Made by a program: the position numbers and the translations under genes. A DNA stretch of 64,000 nucleotides from Triangularia verruculosa. Its lineage: Eukaryota > Ascomycota > Sordariomycetes > Sordariales > Podosporaceae. The DNA lies in assembly GCA_033296885.1 (NCBI GenBank), contig MU863923.1, positions 124,001 to 188,000 on the forward strand, written 5' to 3'. The first letter of the stretch is position 1; every line of letters starts with the position of its first letter. The notes under the pieces were generated by a model. The model saw only the letters and a list, made by a program, of their open reading frames with translations, was not told the DNA's origin and searched no databases. Below are positions 23,368 to 32,567 of the stretch, in pieces.

Positions 23368-24476
23368 ATGCCACCCAAATCCTTCACCCTCAACACAGGC
23401 GCCAAAATCCCCTCCATCGGCCTTGGAACCTGGCAGTCCCCCCCGGGACAGGTCGCCTCGGCCGTCTCGTACGCCCTCCAGAACGGCTACACCCTCATCG
23501 ACGGGGCCTACTGCTACGCCAACGAGGACGAGGTCGGGCAGGGCCTCGCGGAAGCGTTTTCCTCTGGGAAAGCCAAGCGCGAGGATGTCTTTGTCGTGAG
23601 CAAGGTCTGGACTACGTACAATACCCGAGTGGAGGAAGGGCTGGACAAGAGCTTGAAGAGTCTTGGGTTGGACTATGTGGACTTGTTCTTGGTGCACTGG
23701 CCCTTGTTGATGAATCCTGAGGGTGAGTACACCGTAATGTTGGAAGGGGAGAGGAAAGTGATGTTGACAACAGGAGACAGGCAACCACGACCGATTCCCC
23801 ACCAAGCCTGACGGGACCAGGGATATTATCAAGGACTACAACCACGTCGACACCTGGAAGCAGATGGAGGCACTGCTCAAGACGGGCAAGACAAAGGCGA
23901 TTGGTGTTTCCAACGTACGTACTTGTACACACATCTCACTTGGAAAAAATAGAACATTAACATCATGGAAAAGTACTCCAAACTCTATCTCGAACAACTC
24001 CTCCCCCACGCCACCGTCATCCCAGCCGTCAACCAAATCGAGAACCATCCCGGTCTCCCCCAGCAGGAAATCGTTGACCTTTGCAAGGAAAACGGCATTC
24101 ACGTCATGGCGTACAGCCCCCTCGGCTCGACCGGCGGGCCGCTGCTGAGTGCCGAGCCTGTGATCAAGATTGCGGAGAAGCACAAGGTCAAGCCGAGTTC
24201 CGTCTTGTTGAGCTATCATGGTATGCCTGCATATCCCAATGTTTGATAACAGTGTAAGTGGCTGACAAAGAAACAGCTCCAAGAGGCAGCACTGTGCTCG
24301 CCAAGTCCGTCACCCCTGAGCGCATCAGGGACAACATTGATTCGTTGATTGATCTGGATGAGGAGGACCAAGCTGAGCTCAAGGCCTACTCTGACAAGCT
24401 GGTCTCTGAGAAGAAGTGGCAGCGGTTTGTGTATCCGCCTTTTGGTGTCAACTTTGGGTTCCCGGACAAACAGTGA
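23368..24476 (+). CDS. aldo-keto reductase (glycerol/aldehyde reductase type)
   Basis: Four exons: 23368-23722, 23781-23914, 23953-24220, 24277-24476, giving 318 aa. The AKR signature LNTGAKIPSIGLGTWQ opens the barrel. The catalytic tetrad is visible as Asp45 and Tyr50 (IDGAYCYANEDEVG), Lys79 (VVSKVW) and His110 (LVHWP). GVSN, NQIENHP and VLAKSVTPERI also fit the family, the last being the NADP-binding C-terminal part. Members reduce aldehydes or ketoses, such as glyceraldehyde or dihydroxyacetone, with NADPH. The exact substrate cannot be told. Intron 2 (23915-23952) is only 38 nt, yet it restores the frame and the residues expected after GVSN. The stop codon lies 51 bp from the stop of the convergent polyol dehydrogenase. 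Confidence 0.92.
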
Positions 24477-24527
24477 TTTGGGCAAATCAGAAGAATGATA
24501 GAATAAGGTGCTCAGAGGCCTTCGTAA

Positions 24528-25741
24528 TTACATATTTACCAGCACTTTGATCACTAGGTTCCCATCATCGTCTTTGACACGGCCTGCCATCTCAAAGGCA
24601 TTAGGTATGCTCTCGATGCCTGTGAATCTTTGGGTGATTAGGTGGTTTAACCCGGGCAATTTTGATCGAAGACCGTCGGCGAGCAGCTCGATAACTTTGG
24701 GATAGGCGTTGGCATATCTGAATACTCCAACAAGGTCAACTTCTCGGATAGAGGCAGCCGAGACAGGAAGAGTCTGGACTGGATTTCCCATGCCGATGAT
24801 CATGACTTTGCCTCCTGGAGCTGTCGCCTGTTCGTTGTCAGCAGACATTGCAGACTAAAGACTTGAAAACTCACATAAATAGCAGCCTGTAAACAGCTCT
24901 CCACCCCCGTGCACTCAAACGTCCCGCCCACCAGTCCTATCTTCTCCCCTACCATCTCCGCTACCTCTTTTGAGAACCTCAGCTTTTCCTCGATCATCAC
25001 CGGCCTCGCCCTCGGCACAACCAATCCCTCATCTGCAAACCCCTGTTCGACGGCAAAGTTGACCCTCTCCTCTTGAATATCCGCAATCACAACTTTTGCC
25101 TTATTGACAACTTTACTGAGAGCCGCGCAAAGCAACCCCACTGTTCCAGCCCCGAAGACCAGCACCTTTGCCCCCTCCTCCAGCCTCGCCCTCCGTAAGG
25201 CATGTAAAGCAACGGCCATAGGCTCGACCAAAGCTCCATCCTCCAAACTGACACCCTCCGGTAACTTGTGGCACCATTTCCCCGGATGCACAATCTCCTC
25301 CTGTAGCGTCCCCTGAGCATGTGGCCATGCCTTGGCCGAGGAACGGAACTTCATCTCCGGGCAGATGTTATACCTGCCATGAAGACACAGATGGCATTGT
25401 TCGCAAGGTTGGCCAACTTCAAGTGCTACCTTGTCTCCGGGAGCTAGATTTGTGATGGCCGAGCCGACAGAGGTGATAATACCGGCTGACTCATGGCCCA
25501 AGGTCAAAGGCTCGCGGGCGAGGATGTCACCGTTGCGGAAGTGGTTGTAGTAATGGAGGTCTGAGCCGCAGAGGCCAGTCGTCTTGACAGAAATGCGGAC
25601 ATCAGAGGGCGAAAGAGGGGGTAGAGTACGGATTTCCTAGTCAGTGTGAGCACCAAACATCAGAGGTGAAAGGAGGGAGGGGCTTACAAGACGAAGATCC
25701 TTTGCTCCATGAAGGACGGAGGTTTTGACTTTTGTTGCCAT
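24528..25741 (-). CDS. zinc-dependent medium-chain polyol dehydrogenase (sorbitol/xylitol dehydrogenase type)
   Basis: Three exons on the minus strand: 25741-25688, 25636-24875, 24827-24528, giving 371 aa with introns of 51 and 47 nt. Catalytic zinc ligands are Cys41 (GLCGSDLHYYNHF), His66 and Glu67 (LGHESAG). The structural zinc site is Cys96, Cys99, Cys102 and Cys110 (QPCEQCHLCLHGRYNICPE). The nucleotide-binding Rossmann motif is VLVFGAGTVGLLCAAL. The YYNHFRNGDI stretch and overall length fit sorbitol/xylitol-type enzymes that oxidise polyols to ketoses with NAD+. An L-arabinitol dehydrogenase is an alternative. It is divergent from the SDR gene (735 bp apart) and convergent with the aldo-keto reductase. 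Confidence 0.92.
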
Positions 25742-26476
25742 GGTGTTGTTGTAGGGACCTGTACATCCAGGGCTGTGTGGACTGAGGTAGAGGAGGATCA
25801 ACACAGCCCAGGAAAACGATAGGATAAATACCTCTCTATCCGACCTTGAGCTCAGGCAGCCCAATGGCGAACCAACCTCTCTAGGTACCCAACATCTTCT
25901 CCACTTGTACCGCTCACTCGCAGCAGTAGCAGCGGGCATCCGATCAACGATTGGTCATAATCGAGGATCATAGCCAGTCAGCTTTGACAAAAAAAAGCAA
26001 ACAAGATCATGAGGATCGCAGGATATTTTGACTTTCCATGTGCCTATCCGTCAAAAGTGACACAAAACACCCGAGAACCAGGACAGATCGCGATGTTAAG
26101 AGCGCCTGCTCCCAGCAGTTTAGGTCCCATCCGAGGACGGCTGTGTCAAACGGGAAAGAGCTTCGGGTGTAAGTGGGAAGGCGGGGGAGGGGTTGCAGTC
26201 TGCAGACTGGCTTCCGATGAACCCCCACTGGACAGACTGAATGGAAGCCACGGGGTCGAAATTTGGCCGAATCAACGTGCGTGAATGTGCTTCTGGTGGT
26301 CCAAATCGTGACGAAGTCTTGGCACGAACTCAGGGGCTCAACCATCACCAGCTTGCAGCGTCCATTCACCTATCTAACAAGACACTCCGCCACTCGAGCC
26401 TAGACACACTGTACTGACGGCTTTGAATCGATGTTTTTCATACCCAGCTGGCTCACAATATACTTAGCTTGACACC
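25742..26476. promoter_or_regulatory. bidirectional promoter region of the polyol dehydrogenase and SDR genes
   Basis: 735 bp between two divergent start codons and no reading frame of note. A T/A-rich stretch (caatatactta) lies about 15-25 bp before the SDR start. No regulator site can be named with confidence. Co-regulation is inferred from the head-to-head arrangement. Confidence 0.45.
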
Positions 26477-27357
26477 ATGTTTTCTCTAGAAGGCCACACT
26501 GCCCTTGTCACTGGCGGAACGCGGGGTATCGGGCAGGCTGTTGCCATTGCACTCGCCGAAGCCGGTGCAGACATCATCTTGGTCCAGGTACTTCTATTTT
26601 GACGTATTGGTCGATAAATTAAGCATGTGGACTAACATTCTCATGCCAGAGAAATAGAGCCGATGAGGAGACCGCAGCTGCTATCCAGCAGCTGGGCCGC
26701 AAGGCAGCCATCTACATTGCGGACCTAAGTTCTCCAAAAAATGTCCAGCAGCTCGTCCCTGAACTTCTCGCAGAGGGTCATGAGATCCGCATACTGGTCA
26801 ACTGCGCCGGCATCCAGCGTCGTCACCCTTGCGAAAAGTTCCCGGATGATGACTTTAACGAAGTCATCCAGGTCAACCTCAACAGCGTCTTCACACTCTG
26901 CCGGGATGTAGGCGCTCATATGCTGGGACTAGAACCTTCTCCAGTCACTGGCCGTAAGGGTTCAATCATCAACTTTGCTTCACTGCTCACCTTCCAGGGA
27001 GGACTCACCGTGCCAGCTTATGCTGCGTCCAAGGGTGCTGTTGGGCAGCTTACCAAAAGCTTCGCCAATGAGTGGACGTCCAAGGGCATCACTGTCAACG
27101 CAATTGCGCCTGGATATATCGAGACAGAGATGAACACGGCATTGCTGAACGATAAGGAGAGATTGGCTAGCATCAGCGCGAGGATACCGGCTGGAAGGGT
27201 GCGTGACTTTGAACTGTCATTTTTGGCCTTGACTAACACGAAACAGTGGGGAACTCCCGAGGATTTCAAAGGAACCGCCGTTTATCTGGCTAGCAAAGCA
27301 AGTGCATATGTGAGCGGCCATGTACTGGTGGTTGATGGTGGGTGGATGGGCCGGTAA
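26477..27357 (+). CDS. short-chain dehydrogenase/reductase, 2-deoxy-D-gluconate 3-dehydrogenase (KduD)-like
   Basis: Three exons: 26477-26587, 26650-27198, 27247-27357, giving 256 aa with introns of 62 and 48 nt. Classical SDR features are the TGGTRGIGQ cofactor loop (residues 12-20), VNCAGI (87-92), Asn113, Ser148, and the Tyr161-x3-Lys165 pair in VPAYAASKGA. IPAGRWGTPEDFKG and the C-terminal VSGHVLVVDGGWMGR are also typical. The FASLLTFQGG stretch before the active-site Tyr resembles KduD/2-deoxygluconate dehydrogenases of sugar-acid catabolism. The substrate is therefore a family-level guess. The stop is 79 bp from the convergent hydrolase stop. Confidence 0.9.
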
Positions 27358-27436
27358 TCATCAACATTACTATTCGTGATCATGAGTTACAAACACGTTC
27401 CAGTCCCAATCCTAGAGAATACACTTCTCATCCTAA

Positions 27437-28873
27437 TCACTTCGAGCCTTGAACGGAGTCCATCACCGACTCCATCCAGGGGTAGACCGAACTATTGGCC
27501 ATTGGATATCCCATGTGCAACGCCCCTGTGAAGAAGCGGGCCTCCTTGGGTGAGCCATGCTCAAACAGGAGCATCGAGTCTTCAATGGGCATCAGACCGT
27601 CCAGTGTGCCCTTTTTTGTGTCAGCTGGGTTCCTCGGAAACGGTGGATAACAAGACTCACGTTGATCAGCAACAACCTCGCACTCTCCTTCTTCAAGATC
27701 CCGGTTTCCAACAGCGAAAACTTCTTCTGCACCCCCTTCTTATACTCTTCCACACTCCCAAACCCATGCTTATGCGCCATCGCCGGCGTCAGCTTGAAGG
27801 GGTACTCGTGCCCATCCGCCCTCTCCAACCAGTCCCTATCATAAAAGTAATGAACTCCAGCCCCCTGCGCAATGCTCCCAATGATCCTCTCCCTGTGCGT
27901 ATGCGCAATCCTCACGGCATAGTACCCTCCTGAACTGAGTCCCCAAACCATCACCTTCTTCATGTCAAACCTTCCCTTCTCGGCGGCCATCCAGTCCAAC
28001 AGCGAAGTCCAAAGCCGATCCGGACTTTCGGGATCAGCACTATCAGCCGGACAGTCCGCCGTCCCCGGGATCTCCACCACAACGCTTGCCCACCCCCGAG
28101 ACAGGAACTCGTCACATCGGACAGTATTGTCAGGTCGGTACCCATCCAACCCCGTCATGAGCACCACCGTGGGGAACGGCCCTTGCTTCCCGTTCGGCGC
28201 CCTCACATAAACCGGAATACCCTTCCTATCCCTCCCCTTGGCTTGGGAATGCGGCACAACAACCTCCTCCACCGGACTCTCCCACGTCTTGCCCGCTTTC
28301 ATGTAAATCTTCTTTTGCTGCTCCCACGCCTCCCACTTGGTCTTGTCGGTGATCTCCGGGAAAGAGGCAATGTACGGAAACCGTGCAATCCTCAGCACCG
28401 TGCACGCTCTGAGATACAGCTCCGAAGCCTTTTGTTTGTTGCCCTGCGACAGCAACTCATCGGCCTGTTTCTCAAGGCTGTTCGCCGTGGAGAGGAACGC
28501 AGAGGTGTACTCGGCCGAGGTACCGTCGTTGACGTTGCGGGCGATCAAGGACTGGAAGATGGGTTCAAAATCGGAAAACTGGCCGTCGTGGAAAGGGTAG
28601 AGAGATTTGGTGCACTTTTTTCCCCCAACATGTTCAATCACATTAGACTCTCTGATTGAATGAAAGAATGGCTTTTCTTTAGATCCGTGGTAGATTAAAG
28701 AAACTTACGGGAAACTTCCACTTGGTCTCCCACAACGCCTTGATGCCCTCATGATGCGGCATCGTCGCCTCAAACGCCTCCCTTCCCATGAGCCATTCCC
28801 GTTGCTGACCCGTGCCGTCTACCCCCGAGATACCCCCGATGTTCTTTTGGGTTGGGACAGTGTGAGGAGACAT
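27437..28873 (-). CDS. Ayg1-like alpha/beta hydrolase
   Basis: Three exons on the minus strand: 28873-28709, 28614-27661, 27610-27437, giving 430 aa with introns of 94 and 50 nt. The N-terminal lid region has WETKWKFP joined to CTKSLYPFHDG, a junction diagnostic of the Ayg1/FrsA-like hydrolases. The catalytic triad is visible: Ser282 in the nucleophile elbow WGLSSGGYY, Asp377 in GTLDGLMP and His405 in GALHMGYP. The 28-residue Asp-His spacing fits the family. Ayg1 of Aspergillus shortens a heptaketide naphthopyrone by C-C bond hydrolysis in DHN-melanin synthesis, but many paralogues have other or unknown substrates. No polyketide synthase is in this window, so pigment function is not shown. 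Confidence 0.93.
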
Positions 28874-29025
28874 GGTGATTGATTTTTCCTGACTTTGGTA
28901 ATTTTTCTTTTGATAGTTTGACAGAACTGATGAAAAATAAAAGTGTTCCCAAGAAAGCCCGCGATGCAATGCAATATAAAGTACAAAAATGATACCCCAA
29001 GAAACCAGTGAAAGAGGGTGTGAGA

Positions 29026-29278
29026 CTAGATCACTCTGACAACTCTCTGCTTGGAAAATACTGGCACTCCGTCTTTGACTCCGGCGTACACAGCAGTGGT
29101 GGTCGATCTTCTGCGGGCTCTCTTGACGGGCGTGGTTGATTCGCGGACTCTTTTCACTCTCCGTGTCAGTAAAAAGGGGCACATCGCTATATAAAAAGGA
29201 AACCACTAACTGCGACCGAATCAGAGCAATGCGCACGCGGGCGACGGTAGCGTTGAGATCCTCAGCCATATCACCCAT
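29026..29278 (-). CDS. putative 66-aa basic small protein
   Basis: Two exons, 29278-29211 and 29158-29026, with a 52-nt intron (GTTAGT donor, TACTGAC branch-like site, GAG acceptor). They join in frame as 66 residues ending at TAG. The first half, MGDMAEDLNATVARVRIALI, looks helical. The second is rich in Arg, Lys and Thr (STTPVKRARRRSTTTAV) and ends VFSKQRVVRVI. It lies 152 bp upstream of the Ayg1-like start on the same strand. I know no homologue. The arguments for it are a plausible intron, coherent codons on both sides and a neat stop. The alternative is an untranslated leader of the hydrolase gene. Confidence 0.42.
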
Positions 29279-30664
29279 TTTTGGTTATTAACTCGCACAC
29301 TGGTCGGGATAGTGGTTGGGGAAGATCCGTAGCCCGGAGGGACGGTTTAATGTCTGAGTCGGGTAAAGCGACGTTGGTGTGTAACGGGTTATGTGTGTCG
29401 AAGCTTGGTGTAATTTGGCCGCTGTTGTAAGTTGTTTGATGACTTCAGAAAATAACGAGGAAAGACCTGATTATATATTTCAGATTGCTAGGTACACAAG
29501 AGGCAAGGTAATATCGCAAAACGTGACTTGAAGGTGGTCAGATGGGCCATCCGGCCCGTCAATGGTCACCTTCCTCGCATTCGAGTCTTGGGGACCGACA
29601 TCCAACTTCCAGACCAGGAAAAGCCGGGGTGCGCCTGGCGGAGCTGAATCAATCCGTCAAAGGCCGAACCTGCGTGAAGCCAGCCCATTCCTGGCCCATC
29701 TCCGACGGACGAGACTGCAAAATAAGCATTGGCATGTTCATCGGACCATCCTTCATGGCTGCACAACAGATGACGCCCCGTACGCTTGGGCTGCCATTGG
29801 ACAACTGGGAATAAGAAACTTCACTAAAGGAAGTCCGGTGGGGTTGTCAGAGAGCAGAGTTCGGCGTTTGAATTGCTGAGCATGCAGAAACGAATCACCG
29901 AATAAGCCAGTCAGGGCGTGGTGTGTGTCGAGTTGGCTTGTTGGTGGACGGGTGGTCGTTGTTCCCCTTCGAGATCGCCCAGAATCACATGTCACACGGC
30001 CGAACCGTTCCGCTGCTTTGGGTGTTAGTATACGGCAGGCCACAGTAGCAGCCCGTTAACTGCCGCCGATAGGGCCAACGGCGCCTTGATTCCGCGCGAG
30101 GTTGCACCCATCTCAACTGTGCGCTTGATCCCCACGGTCCCCTGCTCTGACGACGCTGCCTTCAAGCGTCAAACATAGTGGTGCAACGGGAAAACAGCTT
30201 GTGCCGGCATGTCTAGCTCGTCTGGAACAATGGCATCCGTTTGGGCACTCGGCTGGTACAAGTACTGCGTATTGTCAACATTGAAACACTGATCCAGTCG
30301 CTCCTGGCTCTTGTTACGTCACAGCAGGAAAAAAAACAACAACGCTGGCTTCATGATACTGCGCTAAATCCAGGGGGTAACAGAAACATAAAAATATCGA
30401 TGTACCGCCCCCATCTACCCAGAGGGCAGCAGCCGCCCACACGCCGTCTTGTTGTGATATGACCGGTAGATCGTTGATTGTTCCCAGAGAGCTGTGGCAA
30501 TCTCGCTGCCAAGCTTCGCAAGCTGAAGCTGCAAACACCGGCCGTACTCCGCCCCGGTCATTCTCCAATGGGCCGACGTCAGAGGTTGGGCCGTCGGATA
30601 AATTCTGAGCAAAACCATCAGTAAGTCATTGCTTCCACAAGAAAAACACTTTGTAGAACCAACA
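29279..30664. other. intergenic region with no supported gene
   Basis: 1386 bp between the small basic protein and GNA1. Short unrelated frames only. Part must be GNA1 3' UTR and the promoter of the leftward genes. Confidence 0.5.
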
Positions 30665-31262
30665 TCAGTTGTGATAGTGTGCCATCTCAAGGCCTGCTCT
30701 CTTGAAACCACACTTAACATAGAAGCCCTCGTTGTGGTCGCTGCAGTCCAGAATCGTCTTATAGCAACCCGTTTCCTTGGCGATAAAATCGAGAGCTTGG
30801 ATAATTCTAAGACCCAGTTTCTTCCCCTGTTGGTCCTTAGCAACGGCGATGTCTTCGATGTGTCCGACCTTTCCAAGATCATGAATGCTGGAGTGTAACG
30901 GCCGTGTTAGCTTATCCCTGCTTTTGGGACACTGGTGCGAGTGAGATGGCATCGAGACGAAAGGTTACTCACAACTTGCGTTCCACTATCAGCGCACCAG
31001 TACCCACGATCCTGGGTGGATTTGTGTTGGTGTCCTCGATCACGAGGATAAAATAAGTGCCGTCTTGCTTAGCTAGCCATTGGTAGCGCTCGTCAAACTT
31101 CTCCTTGGAAATGTCCCCCACGGTTGTCAGGACTCGGAGACAGTCGAGGAAACCGAGGTCGTAGTCTTCTGGTCGAAGGGCTCGAAGCGTGTAGCCTTCT
31201 GGGAGCTCGGCCTGCACACTTGGTGAAAGGAGGTTGGCCGGGAAAAGAGATTGGGCGCTCAT
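30665..31262 (-). CDS. GNA1: glucosamine-6-phosphate N-acetyltransferase
   Basis: Two exons on the minus strand: 31262-30973 and 30887-30665, with an 85-nt intron, giving 170 aa. The join VERKFIHDLGKVGHIEDIAV is the hallmark of Gna1. It is followed by the GNAT acetyl-CoA loop QQGKKLGLRIIQAL and the C-terminal CSDHNEGFYVKCGFKRAGLEM. The enzyme acetylates glucosamine 6-phosphate from acetyl-CoA, an essential step to UDP-GlcNAc for chitin, N-glycans and GPI anchors. The start is set at MSAQSLFPANLLSP. Upstream in-frame codons exist to 31466, but they do not resemble the family and lie before this conserved start. Confidence 0.95.
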
Positions 31263-32567
31263 TGTGGGAGTGTTCGTCTGTGTACTCTGGCTACGTGCGT
31301 TGGGCTGGATCGATCGAGCGATGTCGGACCAAGCGGCGACAAGATGGTACAGTTTGTCGTTCTGGTAGAGAGGCAGAAAAGGCCGTATAAATCCAGTGTA
31401 ATCAGTATTGTTGCTGCGAAAAGATGCTGAAGGCGAATGTGCCCAATGGAACACAATGTTGAACAAAAGGTCAACGAAGGAAAACGCAAATCATTAAGTC
31501 GAAGTGCCCGCTCGGTCAACGAACGGCCAGGGGTTGACTGCCGATCCAGCCCCTGGCAACTTCCGATTCAAGGGATCGGGAAGGCCCAGCCCGGCTCGAG
31601 CCAGCCCTGTTGTGCAGCGCTAACAGAGCGGAAGGCTGCTGCTGAGAAATCCATCAGCTCCCAACACGAAACTCGGGAGAAAGATCTACAGACGCCCCTC
31701 CTTTGGTGGTTTCCGGCAATGTGTCTCCGGTCCGTGGTGTTTCGTTTCCGTGCTATGGCCTCGACCCGGTTCGTCGGGAACGCTGCGGGCGCCGAGGCCT
31801 GACCGCTCAGGTGTGAACCTTGGGTTGCGCCTGTCCCCATTACTGTACCTGGAATCGATCTTGCTGCAGCCAGCCTGATACCCCGTAGAGGAAACAGAGA
31901 GCCATTCGTGGTCATGGGTTCTCACCGCGTTGGAGACCTGATTCTGGCTGTCATGATGAAGTGTTGTTGGGGAGACTGCAGCACCGGCCAAAGCCAATCT
32001 TCAACTCATCTCATCAACGCGCATTTGTGTGCATATCCGCGATGTCTGCCCCGCGCTGTCTGCCCCGCGCTGCTGGAGATGGTGTTCCTTGGGACCTGTT
32101 TGGCAGTTGGAGTCTGCCCGCTAATGCCGCTATGGCGCCCCTAACGGCCGGCAGATGACCGCCCCCACGTCATCACATGCCAGATTAGCCTTTGGGGACC
32201 ACAGAAATGCAAAGCCCAGTGACGATGTGGAATGTCTCCAGCACTATCATGGAACGCATGATTGTGACAATCTTAAGGCCGGCCAGCCGTTCTAGCTGTT
32301 TCGCCACGCCACCGCTCTTTTGGTATCCCCCCCGGAGTTCAGGCCATAGTCGTTGTTTCTCCATGATGAAGGCTCTCTAATCCTACCTGCTATCCATCCA
32401 ACCATCTTGAATACGTTGCGATACACTCTCGTTGATCCCTTACGCGTCGAACCCCCCTACCTCGGAATGATCACTCGAGGCCCTAGCCGATAGACATCAC
32501 TCTTGACCCTATTGCCAAACCCGGACCAACACATCTCCCTCAAATCGACTTCTTGCCCTCGCGCGGA
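31263..32567. other. divergent intergenic region (GNA1 / lipase)
   Basis: 1305 bp containing the promoters of both genes. It includes a 14-bp perfect tandem duplication (listed separately). No other gene-like signal. Confidence 0.5.
32044..32071. repeat. 14-bp perfect tandem duplication
   Basis: GTCTGCCCCGCGCT occurs twice head-to-tail (32044-32057, 32058-32071) in the GNA1/lipase intergenic region. Probably a replication-slippage product. Confidence 0.9.

Noticed and set aside
28679..29278. one continuous 199-codon frame covering the small protein and the hydrolase N-terminus
   Set aside because: The real hydrolase start (MSPHTVPTQKN) and its splice junction are clear. The remainder is better explained by the short spliced gene or a leader.
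31263..31466. N-terminal extension of GNA1 upstream of Met at 31262
   Set aside because: In-frame but compositionally unlike the family. Gna1 proteins start close to the conserved MSAQSLFP-type region.
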